In this document: positions 57,128-64,000 of the stretch, one piece after another | Position numbering within the stretch: position 1 is the stretch's first letter | How the letters are laid out: each line of letters opens with the position of its first letter | Source of the DNA: Geomesophilobacter sediminis | GTDB lineage: Bacteria > Desulfobacterota > Desulfuromonadia > Geobacterales > Geobacteraceae | NCBI RefSeq assembly: GCF_016458275.1 | Contig: NZ_JAEMHM010000006.1 | Span: 1 to 64,000 of the forward strand | Reading direction: 5' to 3' | DNA length: 64,000 bases | Notes under the pieces: model-generated | What the model was told of the DNA's origin: nothing | Database searches by the model: none | Seen by the model: the letters and a program-made list of their open reading frames with translations, nothing else | Made by a program: the position numbers and the translations under genes

Positions 57128-57164
57128 GAAAAGAGCCCCGGAACCTGGTTCCGGGGCTCTTTTG
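57128..57164. terminator. Bidirectional terminator between SDR and chemotaxis genes
   Basis: AAAAGAGCCCCGGAACC and GGTTCCGGGGCTCTTTT form a 17-bp perfect stem. Confidence 0.9.
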
Positions 57165-57186
57165 CATGATGTCTGTGGAGCGGGGT

Positions 57187-58860
57187 TCAGTAGGTCTCGA
57201 AGCCGTCGTCCAACAGGTCCTTCCCGAGGCTGAGGTCGACCCCGCTGGTGCGCTTGGTTTCGGTGGCTCCAGGTTTCCGGCCGGCCGGGGGGAGCGTCGG
57301 CCTCGGCGTTGCGGGAATCGCGCGGGGAGCGGCGGTGCGGGAAGCGCCCCTGCCGTTTTCGATCCGGAAGAAAGAGATGCTGCTTTGCAGCAGTTCGGCC
57401 TGGGAGCTCAGCTCCTCGGCGGTCGAGGCGATTTCCTCGCTGGCCGAGGCGTTTTGCTGGATGACCTGGTCCAGCTGCTGGATCGCCTTGTTGATCTGCT
57501 CGGCGCCGGTTCCCTGCTCGCGGCACGAAGCGCTGATTTCCTGGACCAGTTCCGCAGTCTTGAGGATGTCCGGGACCATCTGCTCCAGCATTTGGCCGGC
57601 TTTCTCGGCAATGCTCACGCTGTTGGCCGAAAGCTCCGAGATCTGGACTGCGGCGCCGTGGCTCCGCTCGGCAAGCTTGCGCACCTCGGCCGCCACGACG
57701 GCGAATCCCTTGCCGTGCTCGCCGGCCCGTGCCGCCTCGATGGCGGCGTTCAGGGCGAGCAGGTTGGTCTGGCGGGCGATCTCTTCGATGATCGTGATCC
57801 GGCCGGTGATCTCACGCATCGCCTGCACCGTCTGTTCCACCGCCTTGCCGCTCTCCTTGGCATTTTCCGCGCTGCGGACGGCGATCCGCTCGGTCTGGGC
57901 CGCATTGTCGGCGTTGTGGCTGATGGTTGAGCTCATCTCCTCCATGCTGCTGGAGACCTCCTCGGCGGAAGAGGCCTGCTCGCTTGCGCCCTGGCTCATC
58001 GCCCCGGAACTGGTGGAGAGTTCTTCGCTTCCCGCGGCCACGTTGGTCGACGCGCTCTGCACCCCGGCGACCACCTCCTTCAGGTTGGTCACCATCTCGT
58101 TCAGGGCCTGGGCCAGCTGCCCGACTTCATCCTTGGTATCGAGGTCCATGGTCTGGGTGAGATCCCCTTCCGAGACCGCGTGGGCGAAGAGGACCCCGCG
58201 GCGCAACGGTACCGAGATGATCCGCGCGATGAAAAGCCCGAGCAGCAAGGCGATCACCACTCCCGCGATGGCCACGCCGATCATGAACGCGGTCGCCGCA
58301 TTGGCAACCTTGACGTTGTTCTCCGCAGTGACCTTGGCCTCCTCCAGCTTCGCGTTCACCATGCGGTCGAGGACTTCCTGGTAGTGCAGGGCGGACTTTT
58401 TGCCTTCGCCGGTGATGATGGCCCGCGCCTCGGCGTCCCGGTCCACCTCGGCCAGTGCGATGATCTGCTCGATGTAGCGCCCGTATTCGACCCGGACCTG
58501 CTTGTAGTCCTCCACCAGCTTGCGTCCCTCTTCGCTGGTCAGCGTCTTTTCGATGTCGGCGACCTTTTCGGCGATGCCGGTACGAAGCGTTTTGATGGTC
58601 TCATTGATCTTCCGCTTCTCGGCGGGATCGTTGGTTTCCACCAGATCGCGCAGGTTGATGCGGACCCGTTGAAAGGCTACCGAGATGGCACCCATGTCTT
58701 CCAGAGGCATCGTCACCTTCTCATAGAGAAAGGTATCCGCGGTCTTGATGGTGTGAATTTTCGAGGTACCGATCCAACCGATTCCCCCCGCCAGTACTGC
58801 CAGCAGCAGAAAGCTCCCGATCAGCTTCTTTGCAATGCCCAGATCCAAAAACCATTTCAT
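57187..58860 (-). CDS. Methyl-accepting chemotaxis protein
   Basis: A 557-aa membrane receptor. TM1 is at about residues 11-31, a four-helix-bundle periplasmic domain at 32-188, TM2 at about 190-210, then HAMP and a signalling domain whose hairpin tip contains [20 protein letters not shown] near residue 385. It ends LLDDGFETY, without a CheR-tethering pentapeptide of the NWETF type. The ATG at 58860 follows AAGGAGGAG; a longer frame to 59142 is non-conserved. No che genes are adjacent. Confidence 0.92.
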   Translation of the reverse strand: MKWFLDLGIAKKLIGSFLLLAVLAGGIGWIGTSKIHTIKTADTFLYEKVTMPLEDMGAISVAFQRVRINLRDLVETNDPAEKRKINETIKTLRTGIAEKVADIEKTLTSEEGRKLVEDYKQVRVEYGRYIEQIIALAEVDRDAEARAIITGEGKKSALHYQEVLDRMVNAKLEEAKVTAENNVKVANAATAFMIGVAIAGVVIALLLGLFIARIISVPLRRGVLFAHAVSEGDLTQTMDLDTKDEVGQLAQALNEMVTNLKEVVAGVQSASTNVAAGSEELSTSSGAMSQGASEQASSAEEVSSSMEEMSSTISHNADNAAQTERIAVRSAENAKESGKAVEQTVQAMREITGRITIIEEIARQTNLLALNAAIEAARAGEHGKGFAVVAAEVRKLAERSHGAAVQISELSANSVSIAEKAGQMLEQMVPDILKTAELVQEISASCREQGTGAEQINKAIQQLDQVIQQNASASEEIASTAEELSSQAELLQSSISFFRIENGRGASRTAAPRAIPATPRPTLPPAGRKPGATETKRTSGVDLSLGKDLLDDGFETY

Positions 58861-59382
58861 GCGCCGTGCTCCTCCTTGAGATTGAAACGTTACTTCCACA
58901 GAAGCAACAGCTTCCCGGACCGGACCGCTTTGCCAGCATCCGCCTGGGAGACAGTGTCCGTACCGGTCGTTCCTGACGCGAAAACACTGTAAGGTGGCAG
59001 AATAGCAACTACTGGGCCAACTTGGTTGGGGGGGCGGAACCGCAGCTAAAGGATTGAAAACGTTGTTTTGTATACAAAAAGAGCGTCCTGGTCCAAAGAC
59101 CCCCGAACCTCCAGGTCCGCGAAATTGTTGACGCCTTGGCATTGCATTACCGTACCAGGAAGGTCGTGGTATGCCTGTAACCGGTCATTTTCCTTAATGT
59201 TTCCATAAATCAACAAAAGATTGACAGCCGGTGTCAATTTTAATTAGAAGAGATAGGCGATCTTCTTGATCTCTTGCCGGCTCGGTCAGCTTCCGGTTGA
59301 ATGAAGGGCGGTTTTCGTCTATCTTCAGGAGGTTACCCACGTAATTGAGCCGGTCAGACCAGAGCAGCCTGAGGAGTCGGCA
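58861..59382. other. Divergent region between chemotaxis receptor and small unknown gene
   Basis: 522 bp without a credible gene. On the minus strand it includes a CAGTGT/ACACTG pairing about 32 nt apart (58955-59000). At 59221-59237 TTGACA and TGTCAA flank 5 bp. The sequence between 59060 and 59260 is relatively AT-rich. No c-di-GMP riboswitch core was found. Confidence 0.5.
59221..59237. promoter_or_regulatory. TTGACA-N5-TGTCAA palindrome
   Basis: A perfect 6-bp inverted repeat in an AT-rich stretch about 145 bp before the 117-aa gene. It could be an operator; each arm also equals a consensus -35 hexamer, one on each strand. Confidence 0.35.
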
Positions 59383-59736
59383 ATGCCCGAGCGAAAAGGA
59401 CATCCCCCCACCACGAACGAAAAAGCGCCCAAGCCGGAGCCGCAGCGCAAGGAACCTTCCGACGGCGGATACTTCAATCCGGCGGCGGCGTCGATCCTGC
59501 TCTCGGTCTTCAAGCCGGGCTCGCCACCCGCCGCTCCCGGAAACGGCAAGCCCGGCGCCGGTCCGGACCGAGCTGCGGAACCACCGACGACCGCCAGCGT
59601 GAAGTTCATGATCACCACCCGGGACGAGCAGGAGCTGCGCGCACTCGGCTATGGCCAGGAGCAGATTGACCGCCTCAAGCCGGACCAGGTCGCGGCGATC
59701 CTGAAAGACCGCATCCCGCCCGGCGAGCAGGAATAA
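59383..59736 (+). CDS. Small hypothetical protein
   Basis: A 117-aa protein that I do not recognise. The first 65 residues are rich in Pro, Lys and Gly and probably disordered (GYFNPAAASILLSVF is the only hydrophobic patch, residues 29-43). The last 50 are compact and helical: KFMITTRDEQELRALGYGQ, then EQIDRLKPDQVAAILKDRI. TGAGGAG precedes the ATG and a strong terminator follows, so a real single-gene unit is likely. Confidence 0.6.
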   Translation: MPERKGHPPTTNEKAPKPEPQRKEPSDGGYFNPAAASILLSVFKPGSPPAAPGNGKPGAGPDRAAEPPTTASVKFMITTRDEQELRALGYGQEQIDRLKPDQVAAILKDRIPPGEQE

Positions 59737-59745
59737 CCGCCCACC

Positions 59746-59778
59746 AAAAAAGCCCCCGGCCTTGCCGGGGGCTTTTTT
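59746..59778. terminator. Bidirectional terminator
   Basis: AAAAAAGCCCCCGGC and GCCGGGGGCTTTTTT form a perfect stem with a short loop, serving both the 117-aa gene and the convergent lipoprotein gene. Confidence 0.92.
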
Positions 59779-59813
59779 CCTGCCGGATCGATCGTGCCGG
59801 TGCGAAAAGGCTT

Positions 59814-60380
59814 TCACCGGGCGAGCAATCCCCGCTGCTGCATCTTCTTCACCATCGCCTTCACGTAGGACCGCAACGTCTTTTTTTCCGAGGGGCGCTC
59901 GAAAGTGTCCGATTCGGCGGTCCAGATCGGTTTGCCCCGCGTCACGTCGTAGAGCACGGTAGCGAAGACCTGGTACCGGTTTTCTACGTAATCGTATCCA
60001 CCCCACAGCTCCTCATCGGGCATCATGAGCATCGAGTCTTCGCGCGGGTAGATGTCGAGCTGGGACTTCCGCTGCAGGAACCGGCTCACCAAAAGGCGTT
60101 CGACTCCCAACTGGCGGGCCCGCGCCAGGGCGTTGTCCCGCGAACTTGCCGACGCAATCGAACTGTGGCCGGAGGTTGCGGCGATCCCTTTTTCCTTCAG
60201 CTGCGTGATGAACTCATCCTCGCACTGCTTTTCCCTCGAGTCGGGGGGGAGGCAGAGCACCACCACCGATCGAACCGCCGGGCCGGCATAGGCCGGGTCC
60301 TTCCACTCCGTCTTGACCGTCGTCTGACTGCAGCCGGCAGCCAGGAGCGCTACAACCGCCGCCACGAACGCCTTTTGCAT
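59814..60380 (-). CDS. Predicted lipoprotein, DUF4136-like
   Basis: A 188-aa outer-membrane or periplasmic lipoprotein. The signal peptide ends in LLAAGC (Cys17). The body, with TEWKDPAYAG near residue 23, SVVVLCLPPDSREKQCEDEF near 38 and ATVLYDVTRGKPIWTAES near 140, resembles small DUF4136-type lipoproteins that share the xWxDP...V and IW.a.. patterns. Function unknown. It is separated by about 230 bp from the large gene upstream. Confidence 0.7.
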   Translation of the reverse strand: MQKAFVAAVVALLAAGCSQTTVKTEWKDPAYAGPAVRSVVVLCLPPDSREKQCEDEFITQLKEKGIAATSGHSSIASASSRDNALARARQLGVERLLVSRFLQRKSQLDIYPREDSMLMMPDEELWGGYDYVENRYQVFATVLYDVTRGKPIWTAESDTFERPSEKKTLRSYVKAMVKKMQQRGLLAR

Positions 60381-60611
60381 GATCGCACCTCCGGGTTATG
60401 TTTGCCGCGAACCGGGTAATTCTAGCCGAAGCGGGCGCGCTGTCTTGACCGGATGCCGCTTTTGCTCGCCGCGCCGGGAGGGGGGCATTTGAAGCTGGAC
60501 CCTCACGAGGTTTGGGAAAAATACGAAGCCCGCGGTCGAAAGAGCCGCGGGCCATGAAACGGGGGAGTCCGGCCCCCCCCCCGCAGGAGGCGAGGTATTG
60601 CGCCTGCTCCC
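60381..60611. other. Gap with terminator-like hairpin
   Basis: 231 bp without a gene. AAGCCCGCGG and CCGCGGGC (about 60527-60554) make a stable stem preceded by AAAAATACG, a likely terminator for the large minus-strand gene. Confidence 0.55.
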
Positions 60612-63600
60612 TTACCGGAGGGAGATCGGAAGGCGCAGGTCGAGCAGGTTCTCCGCGGTTCGTTTCGGTACCTGGGCGAGCGGCACCGGTTTCACCTTCA
60701 CCTTGGCGCTCCCTACCGGCGCATCGGTCGGAACGAAGACGACGTCGACCCAATAGTTGGTACTGTGCCAGCCCTGGGACGGGAACGTGCTGGTCGAGCC
60801 GTAGGCATAGCAGCCGTTAGCGCCCGAGGCACCGAAGGGGAGGGCGTGCAGCGGGACGTTGTCAACACCCTGGTCGACGAAGGCCCCGCTCGTGATGCTG
60901 TAGTGCCCGGCCGGAGCGAAGTAGGAGACGACGTAGGTCTCGTTGGCCGTTATCGAAACCGGCGTCGACAGATCCGCCTGCTGCCAGCCGGAGGCAGTCT
61001 CGTTGGAGAAGGTGACGGTGGCCAGGAGGGTCCCGTTCTTGTCCCACAGGTGCCCGCTGTGCGGACCGGCATTGGCCGCCGCTTTATAGAAGCGGATCGC
61101 CGTCACGGTGCCGTTGGTGTCGGAGCGGAACCTCGTTCCCAGCTCAACCGGGCTGTCCGGCCCACCGTCCAGAGTCGCCGGTACCGAGCTCTGCTGCCAC
61201 ACGGAGTAGCCGGCCGGGCGGGTGGGCACCGTGGTGAAGGTCCAGGTGGCGTCACCGGCCAGGCGGTTCCCGGCGAGGTCGGCGATTCCCCCGCTCCCAC
61301 CTTTGACGGTGGCGACGTACGTGGTGAGGGTGGCGAGCCGGTATTTCGGGATCAGCGTCGCGGTGCGGGTCGCCCGGTCCCAGCTCACCGTGGCCGGAAC
61401 CGGGAGGTTGGCCGGGTCGCGCAGTTCAAAGCTGGAGCTGTTGACCGAGAGCGGGTCCAGGTCCTTGCTGAAACTTGCCTGCAGCACCGGCACGGTGTCG
61501 GCGCCGGTGGCATTGGGAGCCGGGGCAACTGCTGTTACCACCGGGGCGAAGGGGTCGGTGATGAACTGGACTTGGTAGGTTCCCGCCGCCGCCTGGAACA
61601 AAGCGTACTGCACCCCCTTGATTCGTGCGAGGTAGAAGGGGAGTAGGCCGTTGCCATCCTGGATCGACCCGACGGTCCGTCCGTTGGCGATCGGCACCAG
61701 GACGGTGAGCCCTCGGGCGTTCGGGTCGGCGGTGATGGAGAAGGAGAGGCTGTCACTGTTTCCGGAAATCCCGGAGAAGGCCGAGGCGTTGCGGCTGTCC
61801 AGCCATTGCAAAAGCTGCTTTGCGGAGATGATCGGCACCCCGCGGGAGACCGCCGACCGCAGCACCGCGTTGGCCACCTCGGAAGGGTTGAAATCGGTGT
61901 GGGCGTTCACCGTGAAGACGCCGTAGTACCCTTCCGCCCCCATGGCCCGGTCCAGGAAGGTGTCGATGGTGAAAGGGTACGGCTGCCCCGACTCGTCGGT
62001 CATCTGGGTCGTCGCCTGGTATACGTCGATCAGGTTGCCGCCGGCGTCGGTAAAACGCATCGGCATCCCCGAGCCGGTGAAGAAACCAACCGGATAGTCG
62101 ACCCAGCGCGAGGAGAGATGATAGTAGGTGGTGTCGAGGCGGATGCCGTTGGCCAGTTCCACGAGCGGTTCGGTCGCGTAGTCGCTCCAGGCGATGCAAT
62201 GGGTCCGGTTGGTTACCTGAGGGGCAAGCGAGGGGAAGTTGGTACGCCACGCGGTGAGCTGATCGGTGAAGACGGAGCGCAAGGTAGCCGGGGTCCAGTC
62301 GAGGCAGTTGGTGGTGATGTGGTCGGCGAGCTCGAAACCGGCGTCCTGGTAGCTTTTCGCCGCCGCATCGCCGATCGGGGTGTTCGCGTAGAGATACGAC
62401 GTGCCCCGGACGCACTCCCAGTACTCCGCCCGGCATCCCTGCGGGCTGACCAGGTTGAACAGGTCGAAACGGCCCATGGTGCCGCCGTAGCCGTGGTCGT
62501 CGCCGGTAAGCACCACTGCCGCGGGAAGCGCCTTGGGCAGGTACCAGAACCGGGGGAGCGCCTTGCGGTCCTGGTTGGCGAAGATGAGCAGGTTGGCCAG
62601 CAGACGCTGCAACTCGTCGGCCTGGGGAATGGTGATCCGGTTCCGGTCGACCCAGTCGTTTTGGGGGTCCGCCGCTGCGGGGCCATAGAAGAGGTCGTTG
62701 GAACGGATGGGGGGGTAGCCGTCGCGCTCCTGCCCGGCCCACGCCGGATTCCCCTGGCGGGTGTAGACCACCGAGCGGGCGAGATCGAAGGTGAAGGCGG
62801 CGGCCTTGCCGCCGTTGGTGCCCACCGAGCGCAGAGTCACCGCCGGTTTCCCGGACGGGGTGACGGCGTCGGCAAAAAGGGCGGCCACGCTGGCGGCGCC
62901 GTCGAGGCGGTAGCCGTCCGCGGCGCCGTGGAACTGGATGGTCTGGCCGACGATGCCGGCGCCGGGAGGGGTGGTGGTGTCGATCTGCAGGTACGCGTCG
63001 GAGAGAACGGTGCCGTCGGCAACCAGCCCCAGCAGCGGGGCGAGCTTCGGGTCGGGGCGCATGGCGATGAGCTTGCCGCCGGCTCCGACCCATCGAGTGA
63101 GGATGCCGACCTGATCCGTGGTCAGCGGCATTTCACCAACCACGACGACATCATAGTTGGCGAGCCAGGCATCGGTCAGGGCCGCGACATCCAAAACGGT
63201 GAATTCGTTTAACCCCTCGTTTCGGAAGATCTCAGGATAGTAGGAGCTGAAGGGGTTGGCCGAGGAGGTGAGCAGAAGGATCGGCGTTCCTCCGGCATCG
63301 GTTATCGTGACCGACGCTGTCAGGCTCGCGGAAACCTTCCCGGAGGCGTCCTTGGCCCAGCCGTAGAGCACTTTGCCGCCCAGTGAGGAAAAGGTATAGG
63401 AGGGGGGCGGGGTGACCGACCACCCGGCAGCCGTTGGGTCGGGGGAGGCCGGGGATTCGGTGACCAGGTAGCCGACGACGCCGACGTCATCGGTGGCCGT
63501 GAAGGAGGAGATAGGGACGGTGAGCGAGGATGAGGTCGCGGGAAGGGTGAACGCGGTCACTACCGGCGCTTGCGCATCGGCAGGGGCGGGTTCGAAGACC

Positions 63601-64000
63601 AGATCGACCCAGTAGTTGGTCCCTTTGTAACTGCGGGTTGGGAACGTACTGTTCGACCCGTAGCTGTAAACACCGTTGCCCCCTGAGGTACTGGGGGGAG
63701 CATGCAAGGGAGCGTTGTCGGTGCTCGTGTCGAAATAGTTGTAGTCGGCGCTGTAGTGCCCGACGTTGGTGTGGTACGAGGCGACGTAGACGGTGTCCTT
63801 CAGGATCCGCACCGGGGTTGGAAAATTCACCTGCTGCCATCCGGAGGCAGTTTCTCCGTTGAACTCGGCCGAGGCGAGCAGGGTTCCGGTGCTGCTCCAG
63901 AGGTTGCCGACGTGGGTCCCGCTGTTACCGGTCCCCTTGTAGAACCGGACCCCGGTGACATATCCGGCGCTGTCGGAGGTGAAGCGGACCCCCAGTTCGA
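60612..64000 (-). CDS. Large surface/exported protein with two DUF4082 modules (5' end beyond window)
   Basis: At least 1129 residues; the frame stays open to the edge, so start and signal peptide are missing. From N to C: a DUF4082 module (edge to about 63600; TASGWQQVNFPTPV), an Ig-like segment (about 63310-63570), a ThuA/DUF4350-like domain (about 63000-63250; DVVVVGEMPLTTDQVG), a deacetylase-like core (about 61800-62560; VVLTGDDHGYGG, later VNAHTDF), an SbsA-like Ig domain (about 61220-61560; VTAVAPAPNATGA) and a second DUF4082 module (about 60730-61200; TASGWQQADLSTPV). Carbohydrate or cell-surface processing is inferred; no sorting motif is seen at the C-terminus. Confidence 0.75.
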   Translation of the reverse strand, partial: ELGVRFTSDSAGYVTGVRFYKGTGNSGTHVGNLWSSTGTLLASAEFNGETASGWQQVNFPTPVRILKDTVYVASYHTNVGHYSADYNYFDTSTDNAPLHAPPSTSGGNGVYSYGSNSTFPTRSYKGTNYWVDLVFEPAPADAQAPVVTAFTLPATSSSLTVPISSFTATDDVGVVGYLVTESPASPDPTAAGWSVTPPPSYTFSSLGGKVLYGWAKDASGKVSASLTASVTITDAGGTPILLLTSSANPFSSYYPEIFRNEGLNEFTVLDVAALTDAWLANYDVVVVGEMPLTTDQVGILTRWVGAGGKLIAMRPDPKLAPLLGLVADGTVLSDAYLQIDTTTPPGAGIVGQTIQFHGAADGYRLDGAASVAALFADAVTPSGKPAVTLRSVGTNGGKAAAFTFDLARSVVYTRQGNPAWAGQERDGYPPIRSNDLFYGPAAADPQNDWVDRNRITIPQADELQRLLANLLIFANQDRKALPRFWYLPKALPAAVVLTGDDHGYGGTMGRFDLFNLVSPQGCRAEYWECVRGTSYLYANTPIGDAAAKSYQDAGFELADHITTNCLDWTPATLRSVFTDQLTAWRTNFPSLAPQVTNRTHCIAWSDYATEPLVELANGIRLDTTYYHLSSRWVDYPVGFFTGSGMPMRFTDAGGNLIDVYQATTQMTDESGQPYPFTIDTFLDRAMGAEGYYGVFTVNAHTDFNPSEVANAVLRSAVSRGVPIISAKQLLQWLDSRNASAFSGISGNSDSLSFSITADPNARGLTVLVPIANGRTVGSIQDGNGLLPFYLARIKGVQYALFQAAAGTYQVQFITDPFAPVVTAVAPAPNATGADTVPVLQASFSKDLDPLSVNSSSFELRDPANLPVPATVSWDRATRTATLIPKYRLATLTTYVATVKGGSGGIADLAGNRLAGDATWTFTTVPTRPAGYSVWQQSSVPATLDGGPDSPVELGTRFRSDTNGTVTAIRFYKAAANAGPHSGHLWDKNGTLLATVTFSNETASGWQQADLSTPVSITANETYVVSYFAPAGHYSITSGAFVDQGVDNVPLHALPFGASGANGCYAYGSTSTFPSQGWHSTNYWVDVVFVPTDAPVGSAKVKVKPVPLAQVPKRTAENLLDLRLPISLR

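Noticed and set aside
58861-59382. c-di-GMP or cGAMP (GEMM) riboswitch before the chemotaxis receptor
   Set aside because: GEMM elements are common in Geobacter, and a GGCAAAGCGG string occurs on the minus strand, but the conserved core (GACGCAAAGCC with paired AAACC arm) is absent here and in the other gaps read.

Overview
The window reads as a chromosomal, high-GC stretch of a Geobacterales bacterium (Desulfobacterota; Geomonas/Citrifermentans/Geobacter-like). The evidence is the arg–gatCAB–glnE order, futalosine-type menaquinone genes, a CIRCE-controlled groESL, tandem DUF507 genes, abundant two-component/c-di-GMP/chemotaxis proteins, a periplasmic nitrate reductase and many dispersed GC-rich hairpin repeats between genes. 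The species call is inference; no rRNA lies in the window.

Layout. 0.1-11.3 kb: arginine synthesis (argF, argG, argH) interleaved with a NUDIX hydrolase, an unrecognised 384-aa protein and an LptM-like/FN3 lipoprotein, then gatCAB (tRNA amidotransferase) and mtnA. 11.2-20.4 kb: glnE (nitrogen regulation), a YbgC thioesterase, lspA and ileS on the minus strand, and the K+ transporter kup. 20.4-25.7 kb: minus-strand lipoprotein/GGDEF pair, a REC-PAS protein and groEL/groES with a recognisable promoter and perfect CIRCE. 25.8-35.5 kb: two DUF507 genes, DAHP synthase, a strong 6S RNA candidate with promoter and terminator, a lone membrane sensor module, a metallo-beta-lactamase protein, HtrA/DegP, an orphan OmpR-type regulator, a PPDK-regulator homologue, prmA-rsmE and a zinc-ribbon protein. 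35.6-41.9 kb: one minus-strand run ubiA/mqnP-ubiX-mqnE-mqnC-hisC-rnd, centred on menaquinone, the quinone of anaerobic respiration. 42.3-47.3 kb: tRNA-Pro(CGG), a giant CheB-CheR-kinase-receiver fusion and a TrmO-like gene.

47.4-54.1 kb is the most coherent accessory block: on the minus strand a Tat-type ferredoxin, moeA, napD, napA, napG, napH and a tetraheme cytochrome. Together these build molybdenum cofactor, mature and export NapA, and pass quinol electrons to periplasmic nitrate. An 18-bp palindrome of CRP/FNR (HcpR-like) type sits upstream, spaced as an activator site from a possible -10. Next to it a marR-MFS pair carries two copies of the same operator, one before each gene. The remainder holds an SDR, a methyl-accepting chemotaxis protein, two small unknowns and, running off the right edge, a large surface protein with duplicated DUF4082 modules flanking a deacetylase-like core.

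No insertion sequence, prophage, CRISPR array or complete defence system was found. The least explained items are the DUF4082 protein, the 384-aa protein in the arg cluster, the duplicated NapB-like tetraheme cytochrome, and the hairpin repeat families, one of which separates a Shine-Dalgarno sequence from its start codon.
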